From: an uncultured Muribaculaceae bacterium
GTDB taxonomy: Bacteria; Bacteroidota; Bacteroidia; Bacteroidales; Muribaculaceae
Direction of reading: 5' to 3'
DNA: 64,000 nt
Assembly (NCBI GenBank): GCA_910587915.1
Contig: CAJUOB010000008.1
Coordinates: 1-64,000 of the forward strand
Part shown: positions 45,574 through 54,265 of the stretch, piece after piece
How positions within the stretch are numbered: position 1 is the stretch's first letter
How the letters are laid out: each line of letters begins with the position of its first letter
The notes under the pieces: generated by a model
The model's database searches: none
Seen by the model: the letters and a program-made list of their open reading frames with translations, nothing else
What the model was told of the DNA's origin: nothing
Made by a program: the position numbers and the translations under genes

Positions 45574-48500
45574 ATGACAGACCGACATATACTCTCTCCC
45601 GCACACATACTTCTCGCCCTGCTCCTCATGCTCTGCGGCACGGTGGCATCCGCGCTTCCCACCGACCACTACGCATCATCATCGCGCCTGGCTCAGGGTC
45701 GTTGGATGAAAGTCCGCATCGACACCGATGGCCTCTACCGGATTCCCGCATCGACACTGCGCTCGTGGGGCTTCTCCGATATTTCGCGTGTAAGGGTGTT
45801 CGGATACGGAGGTCGCCGCATTTCCAACGTTCTTTCCGCATCTGAATATATCGACGATCTGCCCATGGCTCCCTGCGAGCTCACCGACCGTGGGCTTGTG
45901 TTCTACGGTGTTGCCGGTGGCTCATGGGAAAACTCACAGAGCTACTACCACTTCGAGACCAACGACTATTCGAAATATGGCTACTACTACATCGGCGAAA
46001 CCTCCGATGATACCGCAGCCATGCCAACTGTCGGCACACCCCGCACCAGCACCGATGCCACACGCACGTTCCAGTCGAGAATGCACTATGAACGCGAACT
46101 TCAGGCCGTAGGCGACGCCGGCCCGCTGATGGTGGGCGAGGATTTCCGATACACCCGCACCCGCAATTTCGCCATGGACTTCACCGACGCTGTCGATGGC
46201 GGCTCCGCACGTGTGGAGTGCTCCTTTGTAGCCAACATGACATCGTCCGGAACCCTCACCGTCAATTTCGACGACTCCCGCCTCGGTGTGCTGTCGATAC
46301 CGAAGAAGCCCAGCGATTCATACACACATGGCGTACACGCTCTCGGACGCTACACTTTCACATCGACCGAAGGTCGGCACTCTTTCGGCCTCACTCTGTC
46401 GTCCGGCGGAACTGTCGTATTGGGCAACCTCAACTACATATCAGTGACCTACGACCGCCATCTGCGTCTTCCTGCCGCAGGATGGCTCGAATTCAACACC
46501 CAGGCACCAACCATCGCGCTCGACGGGGCTGCCGACGGTCTCCGCATATGGGACGTAACATCGCTCCAAGCACCTGCCGACATCGACTTCGCCCTTTCCG
46601 GCACCGAGGCCCAATGGTCTATGGACACACGCTCGGAGCGCGCCTATGTCGCCTGGCTGCCTTCAGCCAATCTACCGGCGCCTCAGACTGTCGGAGCAGT
46701 ATCCAATCAAGACCTCCACTCCGAAGATGGTGCCGAAATGATAATCGTCTGCCCGCCTGAATACAACGAGGCAGCCGAGCGCCTTGCGGCATTTCACCGC
46801 ACCGATATCGACCCTATCTCTGTAAAGATTGTAGCCCCGCAGCACATATACAACGAATTTTCTTCTGGCAGCCCCGATGTATCGGGTATCAGAAAATATC
46901 TGAAGATGCTCTACGACCGTGGCAACGCCGGCGCGGGCGACCCGCTACGCTACGTCATACTGATGGCCCGCACCACACTCGACAACCGGGGAATATCGGC
47001 CGCCGCGCCATCCTACCCTGTGCTTCCCGCATGGATGCCGGCGACTGTATCGTCATCGCTGTCGGACAACGAGGGATTCTGCACCGACGACTTCGTGGCT
47101 ATGCTCGCCGATGGCAGCGGAGCCGACATGCGGCGCGATAAACTCGCCGTTGCGGTCGGACGCATACCTGTCACAAGCGCCGATGAAGCCAATTCGATTG
47201 TCGACAAGACTCTCCAGTATGCCGCCGGAGCCCGGAAGACGGCGTGGAAGCAGCGGTTCCTGTTCGTAGCCGACGACGGCGACAGCGGCGAGCATCTAAA
47301 CCAGACCGAGACAATGATCTCGAAATTCGACCATGCCGACCGCCAGCAGCACCTTGTACGCAAGGTATACGTAGACAACTACGAGCTCAATGGCTCCGTA
47401 GCCACGATGGCTCGCGAGACAATGTACCGCTACCTCGACGAAGGTGTCGTATGGTGGAACTATATCGGCCATGCCAACGAAACCAGCTGGACCAAGGAAG
47501 GACTCCTCACATATACCGACCTTAACAGTCTATATCTGCGCCACTGGCCTTTCATATATGCCGCCACATGCGACTTCCTGCGATTCGACGCCGAGCTCGT
47601 GAGCGGTGCCGAACTCCTCTATAAAGAACGCTACGGTGGTGCCATAGGCGTTATAAGCGCCATCCGCCCGGTATACATCACCTATAACAAGTATTTCTCC
47701 AATGCAATAGGTCGTGCGCTTGCCCGGCGCGATCAAAACGGCATTCTTCCCGCGCCGGGCGACATATATCTCCAGGCAAAGAACGACATCCGCGACTCAA
47801 ACGACGCTCCTGTGGCCGACGACAACAGGCTCCGCTTCGTATTCATCGGCGATCCGGCATTAAGACTGGCAACACCGTCGAACATAGTGCGCATCGACCG
47901 CATAAAGGGCCTATCGCCCGAAGGCGCCGACCAGATTGTCATCGGTGCTCTCGAGAAAGCTACTGTCGAAGGGTCGGTTACCGATCCCGACGGCAATGTC
48001 CTTTCAGGATTCAACGGCATCATTCTACTCGAGATATTCGACGCCGAACGCTCTTTCACCACTCTCGGACATGGCTCCGACGGAACAAACGATACTTTCG
48101 AAGACTACGGCGAACGAGTGTACTGCGGCTCTACAAAAGTTGTCGACGGACATTTTTCCATAGAACTGGCCATGCCGGCAGAGCTGTCGCAGAATTTCCG
48201 CCCGGCCACAATGTCGCTGTTCGCATATGCCACCGACACCAACGATGAAGCCATCGGCCTGAACCGCGACTTCTACGTCTACGGATACGATGAAACCGCT
48301 GCGCCCGACGAAACCGCGCCAAAAATTGAATCGATGGTGCTTAACCATAGCACATTCCGCAGCGGCGACACTGTCAACAGCTCGCCCATGCTCATTGCCA
48401 CGGTAAGCGACGACACCGGCATCAACGTATCGACCGCCGGCATCGGTCGTCAGATGACAGCCATCATCGACGGCACTCAGACCTACTCCGATATATCCTT

Positions 48501-48972
48501 CTACTACACACCGGCCGCCGATGGCTCCGCCTCGGGTATCATAAACTACCCCTTCGACGACATAAAAACCGGCGCACACTCCCTGAAACTGAAAATATGG
48601 GACACCGCCGGAAATTCCACCGAGTCCGAACTCGAATTCTTTGTGGCCGAGACAATGGCTCCCAAGATATACGACGTTTACTCCGATGCGAACCCGGCAG
48701 TCGATCAGGCCAACTTCTACCTCAGCCACGACCAGCCCGACGCCATGGCTACCGTCGAAGTCAGTGTCTACAACCTAATGGGACGTAAACTCTGGAGCCG
48801 GACCGTCACAGGCCGCAGCGACATGTTCCTCACCGTGCCCGTCACCTGGAACCTCTGCGATGCATCAGGCCGGCGCGTAGGCCGCGGAATCTACCTCTAC
48901 CGTGCCACCATCACCACCGATGGCCAGTCCTATCAGACCGCATCGCGCCGCATAGCCGTCGCCGCCCAATAG
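45574..48972 (+). CDS. porU: T9SS C-terminal signal peptidase/sortase PorU
   Basis: A 1132-residue gingipain-like (family C25) protease that removes the C-terminal domain of T9SS cargo and joins cargo to anionic LPS. A signal peptide (1-27) and an N-terminal PorU domain (SRLAQGRWMKVRIDTDGLYRI, RVRVFGYGG) precede the caspase-like C25 domain (about 385-765) with the catalytic dyad His633 (YIGHAN) and Cys666 (AATCDF). An Ig-like domain and a C-terminal T9SS-type domain (EVSVYNLMGRKLWSR...GRGIYLYRAT) follow. Length matches PorU. It works with PorZ, encoded 3.3 kb upstream, on clients such as the Fn3 and C10 proteins in this window. porV normally follows porU in many genomes but is absent here. 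Confidence 0.93.
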   Translation: MTDRHILSPAHILLALLLMLCGTVASALPTDHYASSSRLAQGRWMKVRIDTDGLYRIPASTLRSWGFSDISRVRVFGYGGRRISNVLSASEYIDDLPMAPCELTDRGLVFYGVAGGSWENSQSYYHFETNDYSKYGYYYIGETSDDTAAMPTVGTPRTSTDATRTFQSRMHYERELQAVGDAGPLMVGEDFRYTRTRNFAMDFTDAVDGGSARVECSFVANMTSSGTLTVNFDDSRLGVLSIPKKPSDSYTHGVHALGRYTFTSTEGRHSFGLTLSSGGTVVLGNLNYISVTYDRHLRLPAAGWLEFNTQAPTIALDGAADGLRIWDVTSLQAPADIDFALSGTEAQWSMDTRSERAYVAWLPSANLPAPQTVGAVSNQDLHSEDGAEMIIVCPPEYNEAAERLAAFHRTDIDPISVKIVAPQHIYNEFSSGSPDVSGIRKYLKMLYDRGNAGAGDPLRYVILMARTTLDNRGISAAAPSYPVLPAWMPATVSSSLSDNEGFCTDDFVAMLADGSGADMRRDKLAVAVGRIPVTSADEANSIVDKTLQYAAGARKTAWKQRFLFVADDGDSGEHLNQTETMISKFDHADRQQHLVRKVYVDNYELNGSVATMARETMYRYLDEGVVWWNYIGHANETSWTKEGLLTYTDLNSLYLRHWPFIYAATCDFLRFDAELVSGAELLYKERYGGAIGVISAIRPVYITYNKYFSNAIGRALARRDQNGILPAPGDIYLQAKNDIRDSNDAPVADDNRLRFVFIGDPALRLATPSNIVRIDRIKGLSPEGADQIVIGALEKATVEGSVTDPDGNVLSGFNGIILLEIFDAERSFTTLGHGSDGTNDTFEDYGERVYCGSTKVVDGHFSIELAMPAELSQNFRPATMSLFAYATDTNDEAIGLNRDFYVYGYDETAAPDETAPKIESMVLNHSTFRSGDTVNSSPMLIATVSDDTGINVSTAGIGRQMTAIIDGTQTYSDISFYYTPAADGSASGIINYPFDDIKTGAHSLKLKIWDTAGNSTESELEFFVAETMAPKIYDVYSDANPAVDQANFYLSHDQPDAMATVEVSVYNLMGRKLWSRTVTGRSDMFLTVPVTWNLCDASGRRVGRGIYLYRATITTDGQSYQTASRRIAVAAQ

Positions 48973-49018
48973 ATTACCATCTCATTCCGCTTAAGGTCTT
49001 AATGGCACACCCATAATC

Positions 49019-49049
49019 AACAGTGGCGCACCAATGGTGCGCCACTGTT
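49019..49049. repeat. Perfect 14-bp inverted repeat between porU and the AT-rich island
   Basis: AACAGTGGCGCACC (49019-49032), loop AAT (49033-49035), GGTGCGCCACTGTT (49036-49049). It lies between convergent genes, 46 bp after porU and 21 bp before the next stop. No T-run follows on either strand, so it is an atypical terminator; it could also be a protein-binding site or repeat remnant. Confidence 0.6.
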
Positions 49050-49070
49050 ATACCCGATTATCAGATTATT

Positions 49071-49532
49071 TCAATGCAATATAGTCACAACATCATTTGG
49101 TGAAACGGACTCTCCATCGACCAATAGCACATATTCGGTCTTTGAGTTGATTTTACGCACCTGATGCTCTTTTTCTCCAATGTTAAGGGATATAGACATA
49201 TCGTAATATCCACTCTGCATCGTAGTAAGCGACAATAGCCATCCATCGGTGCCTTTATGCACACAATTTGCCGGAAGCGCATTGCCGGCATTTACTGCCG
49301 AAGGAACGAATTCAACCTGACATTCGCGACCGTCCACCAAAACGCCTATCTGTCCGAATACATTGTTTTCACTTTCGGGTGCGAGTAGATCGCAACCAAG
49401 CGCATCTACAATTTTGATATCCACACTCACCGGTACTTCACCCACAGGTGCCTCAACATTTTCATTGTCACTGCAACCAAATGCTCCGAAACCAAGCACG
49501 GCAAGCATCATAAAAAATACTATTTTTTTCAT
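49071..49532 (-). CDS. Small lipoprotein paired with the interrupted C10 gene
   Basis: A 153-residue lipoprotein (signal peptide MKKIVFFMMLAVLGFGAFGC, lipidated Cys20). The mature part looks like one Ig-like beta sandwich (VSVDIKIVDALGCDLLAPE..., WLLSLTTMQSGYYDMSISLNIGE, TEYVLLVDGE). The start overlaps the stop of the C10 gene by 4 nt, so the two are coupled. It has the same relative place as the small lipoprotein at 33161, though I see no sequence similarity. A protease-inhibitor or immunity role is possible by position only. Confidence 0.72.
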   Translation of the reverse strand: MKKIVFFMMLAVLGFGAFGCSDNENVEAPVGEVPVSVDIKIVDALGCDLLAPESENNVFGQIGVLVDGRECQVEFVPSAVNAGNALPANCVHKGTDGWLLSLTTMQSGYYDMSISLNIGEKEHQVRKINSKTEYVLLVDGESVSPNDVVTILH

Positions 49533-50968
49533 TTTCTCGGACTTATATTGATTATCATTCCTCGCATAGCCTCAAATTGCGTGTTTGGGGGAGCAATTCT
49601 CTCGATATTTGTATACCATCCATTTCCACTTCCTCCCCAGCCCCAGTTAACATAATGCATAACTGGAGAAAATTCGGGATATCCTGTTATAGAGACTCGA
49701 TCCACACAACGAAAGTCTTTTGCCGAAGGGAAGGTCCATACTTCTAAAAATCGTTCACTTACATATGTTTTCGATCCTGTTAATGTCCAAGCATGCTCCC
49801 TTACCTTACCATCTCTAAGATACGCACTATGGATTATACATGAACCGGACACGGCATTCATATCAAATTTATTCACAAAAGTAGCCTCATATCCATATTT
49901 CTTCATAGTATTAGCCATGTTTTCCATCGAAATCGCAGTTGAGCCATCATCGTTATAAATAGGATTTGACACAGACGCAAGTTCATACAAAAAACGACAA
50001 GTTTCATCAGAAGAACCTTCTAATGGCATAGAATGCCATGGTAGATATGATGGATGCTCATAATAACGCATAAGTTGGCCTGCCGCTATTGTGGTACATC
50101 CAGGAGATTGATATTCCACTACATTCCCGAATATATCATATGCTAATGGTCGAAAATACAATGAAAATTCTTTTGTCTGATTCCAATGAACATTATTTTC
50201 ACCGCTCCAATACACATCCGTTTTAGTGTACTCCACGAACGTAGTAAGCTTTTCATAATCCTCATAATAAGGCAAATATATCATTCCACCAGGTAAAACT
50301 TCATCATAATAAGCTGCTTTCTCAGGAAAACGAATCCTGAATGTTTCATAATTATACCATTCTTATTCATTTCTTGAAGACCACACAACAGTGGAATCCA
50401 TCATAATCCCGTAAAGCTCCGTTAATTCAGATTCATCAATAGACCTACTTTGAGAATGTCCTTCATTTATCTGAGATTTTTTTTCAAACGAATGCCAAAC
50501 ACTCCTATTTTTCAAGGCACTATCAGGATATAATTTAGGCATATTGGTTATTTCTTCAGCAGTTGCTTCCATCCAAAATTCCAAATCAATTGGCATTGAG
50601 TCTACCCTAAAATTTCCAACCGTATTAAAAGCCAGAACTGGGTACCCGTCTTTTCTCGCACTGATAAGATAGAACCCTCCATCATTAGCATTATTGACAA
50701 CATATATGGCTTCATTTCCATCATTGTCGTAAACCGTAGTTATTGAAGCCTTACCCTCAGAGCGAGACAAAGGCATACCTTCATTCTTATTCACAAAGTC
50801 AATCACACGTTGAAGTTCATAAGAATTTACATTTACAGAATCGGGAATTGGTTCAACATCCGATCCCTCTATGCATACACTGTCCTCGGGTAGTGCAAGA
50901 GATTCATACAGATTATCACATGCACACAAGACAATCAGCATTAAAATTAAAGTTAAAATATTTTTCAT
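49529..50968 (-). pseudogene. C10 peptidase lipoprotein gene interrupted by one in-frame TAA
   Basis: One continuous reading frame of 480 codons, apart from TAA at 50365-50363 (codon 202). Before the stop: lipoprotein signal (MKNILTLILMLIVLCAC) and a Spi-like prodomain. After it: EWYNYETFRIRF... and a complete C10 catalytic domain with Cys at codon 291 (PGCTTIAAGQ, codon 50098-50096), His in REHAW and HYVNWGWGG. Total length and active-site position match the homologue at 33689-35131 almost exactly (Cys site 291 versus 290). The promoter is intact. The first ATG after the stop is at 50284. Either a recent nonsense mutation, or a functional split making a free prodomain. It is AT-rich: 20 GC of 60 in line 50461-50520, against 31 of 60 in a porU stretch (47461-47520). 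Confidence 0.85.
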
Positions 50969-50989
50969 AGTATTAAATAGTTGCCCTCG

Positions 50990-51019
50990 CAAATATAGCC
51001 TTATTTTTATAAGAAACAA
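50990..51019 (-). promoter_or_regulatory. Promoter of the interrupted C10 gene
   Basis: Minus-strand TATATTTG (50997-50990) with TTG at 51019-51017, spacing 19 bp. It lies 22 bp before the ATG at 50968. The stretch 51020-51200 is A/T-rich with no gene seen. Confidence 0.6.
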
Positions 51020-51200
51020 CACACCATCAACCAGGCTCACGTAGATTTAACTTTAATTATTGTATTTTCACATATCGCAAGCCAATAACAATTCATCTTA
51101 ATGCTATAACTAAAAAGAATTTGAGAAATCCACTAAAAGCGAACTGCATAAATTTAGCATATATCTACCACACCCAAAATATTCCTTCGATTTCTGCACA

Positions 51201-51235
51201 AAAAAAATCCCGGGGCAAGCAAGCCTCCGGGATTT
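51201..51235 (-). terminator. Terminator of the FKBP cluster
   Basis: On the minus strand AAATCCCGG-AGGC pairs with GCCCCGGGATTT (one bulge), followed by eight T. It lies 29 bp past the last FKBP stop. Confidence 0.8.
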
Positions 51236-51263
51236 ACTATCAGATAATTTTATATCCTGTCAG

Positions 51264-52139
51264 TTATTCGGGATCGATGTCGAGAACTTCAACATCGAAC
51301 ACGAGCATCTCGTTAGGACCGATACCGGCAGCAGGCTGGCCGTTGGCACCATAAGCAAGTTCGCCGGGAATGTAGAGAGTAGCGCGACCGGTCTTGCCAA
51401 GAAGCATGATACCTTCGCGGAATCCGGGCACTACACCCTGAAGATTGAAAGTAGCAGGTTCGCGGCCATCGGTGCTGTCGAACACATCGCCATTGAGATG
51501 ACGGCCGGTATAGTTCACAACCACGGTCGAGTTTTCCTTAGCCTTCTCGCCCTGGCCTTCGTCTTCGATCTTGTAGGCGAGGCCCGATGCAGTAGTCTTC
51601 ACAGAGCTGTCCTTAGCCTGAAGATCGGCTACATAAGCATTGCCGGCCTTCACGTTCTCCACAGCCTCGGGAGCCTCGGCTTTCTTAGCAGCCTCTGCAG
51701 CGGCAGCTTCCTCACGGGCGTTGCCAATGAGACGCTGCAGGTTCTGCTGAGCATACTGAGCGTCCATACCATTGATGCTATCCGAGAAGAATGCCTTCTT
51801 GAATGCTGTCATAGCCATAGCGCGGTCGATATGTGCACCCTGAGCTTCGAGTTGATCGATTTCACCAAGCATCTGGAGAGCAACCTGCATACCCATCTGG
51901 GTATTGCGGTCCTCATCGGCACCGAATACAATCTGCATGCCGCGCACAAATTCCTTCTTCTGCTTGTCGGCATTTTCCTTATTCTGGAAATCCATGCCAA
52001 GCACAGATCCTACATAGTCGCCATAAGCCACCGAAAGTGAATCGCTGGTAGGGGTCGAGCACGAGCCGTCGCCGCACTTACCGCACGACACGGTAGCGAG
52101 AGCCATAACGGCACATGCGCCAAGAATTAATTTCTTCAT
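51264..52139 (-). CDS. FKBP-type peptidyl-prolyl isomerase, lipoprotein
   Basis: A 291-residue envelope foldase. The lipoprotein signal ends VSCGKCGDGSC (Cys19). An N-terminal dimerisation region of the FkpA/Mip type (about 35-145, Ala/Glu-rich helix) leads to a C-terminal FKBP domain (about 180-289) with VNYTGRHLNGDVFDST, VVPGFREGIMLLGKTGRATLYIP, AYGANG and VFDVEVLDI. It should catalyse proline isomerisation for outer-membrane or secreted proteins. Third gene of the FKBP cluster, 35 bp after the second. Confidence 0.93.
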   Translation of the reverse strand: MKKLILGACAVMALATVSCGKCGDGSCSTPTSDSLSVAYGDYVGSVLGMDFQNKENADKQKKEFVRGMQIVFGADEDRNTQMGMQVALQMLGEIDQLEAQGAHIDRAMAMTAFKKAFFSDSINGMDAQYAQQNLQRLIGNAREEAAAAEAAKKAEAPEAVENVKAGNAYVADLQAKDSSVKTTASGLAYKIEDEGQGEKAKENSTVVVNYTGRHLNGDVFDSTDGREPATFNLQGVVPGFREGIMLLGKTGRATLYIPGELAYGANGQPAAGIGPNEMLVFDVEVLDIDPE

Positions 52140-52174
52140 ATCTGTCTGTTTAAATATTTATTTCTGTTTTATTA

Positions 52175-52846
52175 TCAAGGAAGTATATCCACCAACTCGA
52201 CGTCGAAACGAAGAGGAGTATCAGGCGGAATAACCCCGCCGGCACCCTGTGCGCCATAGGCGAGAGCCGCCGGAATGGTGAGTATATAGTTGCCTCCGGC
52301 CTGCATCATGCAGATACCTTCGGTCATGCCGGGCACCAGTTGCGAAGGACGTGTTTCCATCGGCTCCTGCTCGGGAGTGATTTCGTCGAATACAGTGCCG
52401 TCGGGCAATACTCCGCGGTAGCGTATAAGCACTCGTGAATCAGCTGTTGCTTTGGGTCCGTTGCCTTCGGTCATAGTCTGGAATACAAGCCCCGAAGGTG
52501 TCACCACTGCGCCGGGGCGAGCTTTGGCCTCTGCCATAAAAGCATCGTTCACGCCGGCACGGGCATTGGCCACGGCAAGCATCACAGCATCGTAGGCCGC
52601 TGTGTGCTCAGCTCTGTCGTAGGGCGTGGCGAGGTCGGCACGCACCATATCCATCACGGCGGCGCTGTCGAGCGTCAGCCCCTGCGATGTAAGATCGCCC
52701 ATAGCCTGCGCCATAGCCAATTTGAAGTTCGAGGCTATGAAAGCAGCCACCGCACGCTGGGTAGAATCAGCACCCGCCGTGGCGGCTCCCGCAGGGAGAA
52801 CCGCAACTGCGAGTGCAAATATCATCGCTGCGAAAGCACGCATCAT
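52175..52846 (-). CDS. FKBP-type peptidyl-prolyl isomerase, periplasmic
   Basis: A 223-residue protein with a cleavable Sec signal (1-22, ending AGAATA) and no lipobox. A short helical N-domain and an FKBP domain (about 110-222) follow: IRYRGVLPDGTVFDEI, LVPGMTEGICMMQAGGNYILTIPAALAYG, RFDVELVDI. The active-site pattern departs slightly from the lipoprotein paralogue (TGR replaced by RGV; F replaced in the loop). Its start overlaps the first FKBP stop by 4 nt. Confidence 0.92.
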   Translation of the reverse strand: MMRAFAAMIFALAVAVLPAGAATAGADSTQRAVAAFIASNFKLAMAQAMGDLTSQGLTLDSAAVMDMVRADLATPYDRAEHTAAYDAVMLAVANARAGVNDAFMAEAKARPGAVVTPSGLVFQTMTEGNGPKATADSRVLIRYRGVLPDGTVFDEITPEQEPMETRPSQLVPGMTEGICMMQAGGNYILTIPAALAYGAQGAGGVIPPDTPLRFDVELVDILP

Positions 52847-53469
52847 TTACCCACTACCTCGATAAGGTTCACATCGAAGATAAGAGTCTGGTTCGGGCCA
52901 ATTACGCCACCGGCACCATTGGGGCCATAAGCCAGGTCTGAGGGGATGTAGAGACGCCACTTCGAGCCGGCATTCATCAGCTGGAGTGCCTCTACCCATC
53001 CGGGAATCACCTGAGTGACACCGAAGGTTGCGGGCTCGCCACGATCCTCGCTCGAATCGAACACTGTGCCGTCGATAAGCTTGCCGGTGTAGTGCACTGT
53101 CACCTGGTCGCCGGGACCGGGCTTCGGACCATTGCCCTGCTCTATCACTTCGTACTGAAGGCCCGAAGGCAATGTCTGCACCTCGGCACGCTTGCCATTA
53201 GCCTCAAGGAACTCCTTGCCGCTCTTGGCATTGAGCTCGGCCATGGCCATGGCCTGTTCCTGCTGCTTCTTCTGCACCTCGGCAAAGTAAGTCTGTACTT
53301 CGGTCTTGGCTTCGTCGATTGTCATTTTGGGAGCTTCACCATAGAACACGGCTGCTACACCGTCGGCGAAATCCTGTATGCTGAGCTTTTCCATGCCCAT
53401 GGCGCGGAAATTATGTCCCATGCTGAGCCCAAGGGCATAGCTGAGACGGTCGAATTCTTTTGTATCCAT
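52843..53469 (-). CDS. FKBP-type peptidyl-prolyl isomerase, no signal peptide
   Basis: A 208-residue FKBP with the FkpA-like helical N-domain (about 1-95, DRLSYALGLSMGHNFRAM) and a standard FKBP domain (about 100-206: VHYTGKLIDGTVFDSS, VIPGWVEALQLMNAGSKWRLYIPSDLAYGPNG). The N-terminus MDTKEFDRL is hydrophilic, so as annotated it is cytoplasmic, unlike its two downstream neighbours. An in-frame extension upstream reads into non-coding sequence (start at 53469 is the only ATG fitting the -7 box). First gene of the cluster. Confidence 0.92.
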   Translation of the reverse strand: MDTKEFDRLSYALGLSMGHNFRAMGMEKLSIQDFADGVAAVFYGEAPKMTIDEAKTEVQTYFAEVQKKQQEQAMAMAELNAKSGKEFLEANGKRAEVQTLPSGLQYEVIEQGNGPKPGPGDQVTVHYTGKLIDGTVFDSSEDRGEPATFGVTQVIPGWVEALQLMNAGSKWRLYIPSDLAYGPNGAGGVIGPNQTLIFDVNLIEVVGK

Positions 53470-53494
53470 GTTTGTGTTTTATGTATTTGAATTG

Positions 53495-53527
53495 CAAAGA
53501 TAGTCTTTTTCAATCTATTTTCACCAA
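53495..53527 (-). promoter_or_regulatory. Promoter of the FKBP cluster
   Basis: Minus-strand TATCTTTG (53502-53495), 25 bp before the ATG; a TTG at 53527-53525 lies 22 bp further out, slightly long spacing. Confidence 0.55.
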
Positions 53528-53639
53528 TATACAACAAAAAAGGCCGCCCCATGGTTTTGACTTCGCGCCACATAGGTGCGACTCGCGCCAAAATGACGGC
53601 TTCGGGCCTCCGCAATGAGCGGAATTGCAGAAATTTTGC

Positions 53640-53647
53640 TAATTTTG
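53640..53647 (+). promoter_or_regulatory. -7 box of the DUF4199-GT2 operon
   Basis: TAATTTTG, 19 bp before the ATG at 53667; no clear -33 element. Confidence 0.45.
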
Positions 53648-53666
53648 TGGACTAAAGATAAATCAG

Positions 53667-54263
53667 ATGATCACACCTCAGCATAACAAGCCGGCAAGGG
53701 CCATCGTCAACGTCGCCGCAGAGAACGGCGCGGTCCTCGGCCTATATCTCATACTACTGGCCGTATTCACCGGCCTGAGTTCCAGTTTCGGGCTGGCATC
53801 TTTGCTTGTATGGGCCGGAAGCATCTACCTGCCTTTCTACCTCTACCGCCAGATGCGCGCGCACCATGCCGAAAGCGGATTCTCGCTCTCGCTGGCCGAA
53901 CTGTGGGCGCAGGCGCTCATGTCGTTCCTGCTCGCTGCATTGCTTCAGGCCGTGGCCGTGTATGTGCTGCTTAAGTTCGTCGCTCCCGACTTCGTGGCGT
54001 CCCAGATGCAGCTGGCCATCGACACTTTTGCCGCCACAGGCACGCCCGAAGGCGACATATGGGCCAAGACACTCACCGATCTGCGCAAAGCAAACGGCGT
54101 ACCGTCGGCTGCCGATGTAGTGTCAAATCTTATAGTATTCAACATATTATGCGGAGCATTCATGGGCTTCTGCGATGCCCTGATTCTCCATGCCCGCTAC
54201 CGCTCCACCAAGCGGCGCCAACAGTACATGCAGTCGCATCCCGGCTCGCAAACACCTCAATAA
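53667..54263 (+). CDS. DUF4199-type membrane protein
   Basis: A 198-residue inner-membrane protein with four hydrophobic segments (about 22-38, 43-58, 76-97 and 148-168) and the layout of DUF4199 proteins, a Bacteroidetes family regularly found directly before a dolichol-phosphate-mannose-synthase-like GT2, as here (2-bp gap). It may help the glycosyltransferase act on polyprenyl phosphate. Function is not established; the assignment rests on topology and context. Confidence 0.78.
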   Translation: MITPQHNKPARAIVNVAAENGAVLGLYLILLAVFTGLSSSFGLASLLVWAGSIYLPFYLYRQMRAHHAESGFSLSLAELWAQALMSFLLAALLQAVAVYVLLKFVAPDFVASQMQLAIDTFAATGTPEGDIWAKTLTDLRKANGVPSAADVVSNLIVFNILCGAFMGFCDALILHARYRSTKRRQQYMQSHPGSQTPQ

Positions 54264-54265
54264 CA

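Noticed and set aside
50285..50362. Treating the two halves of the interrupted C10 gene as independent genes
   Set aside because: The frame between the halves is continuous and reads a plausible linker (EWYNYETFRIRF...), the total length matches the homologue at 33689-35131, and no promoter lies before the second half. I kept one interrupted gene, while noting possible re-initiation at 50284.
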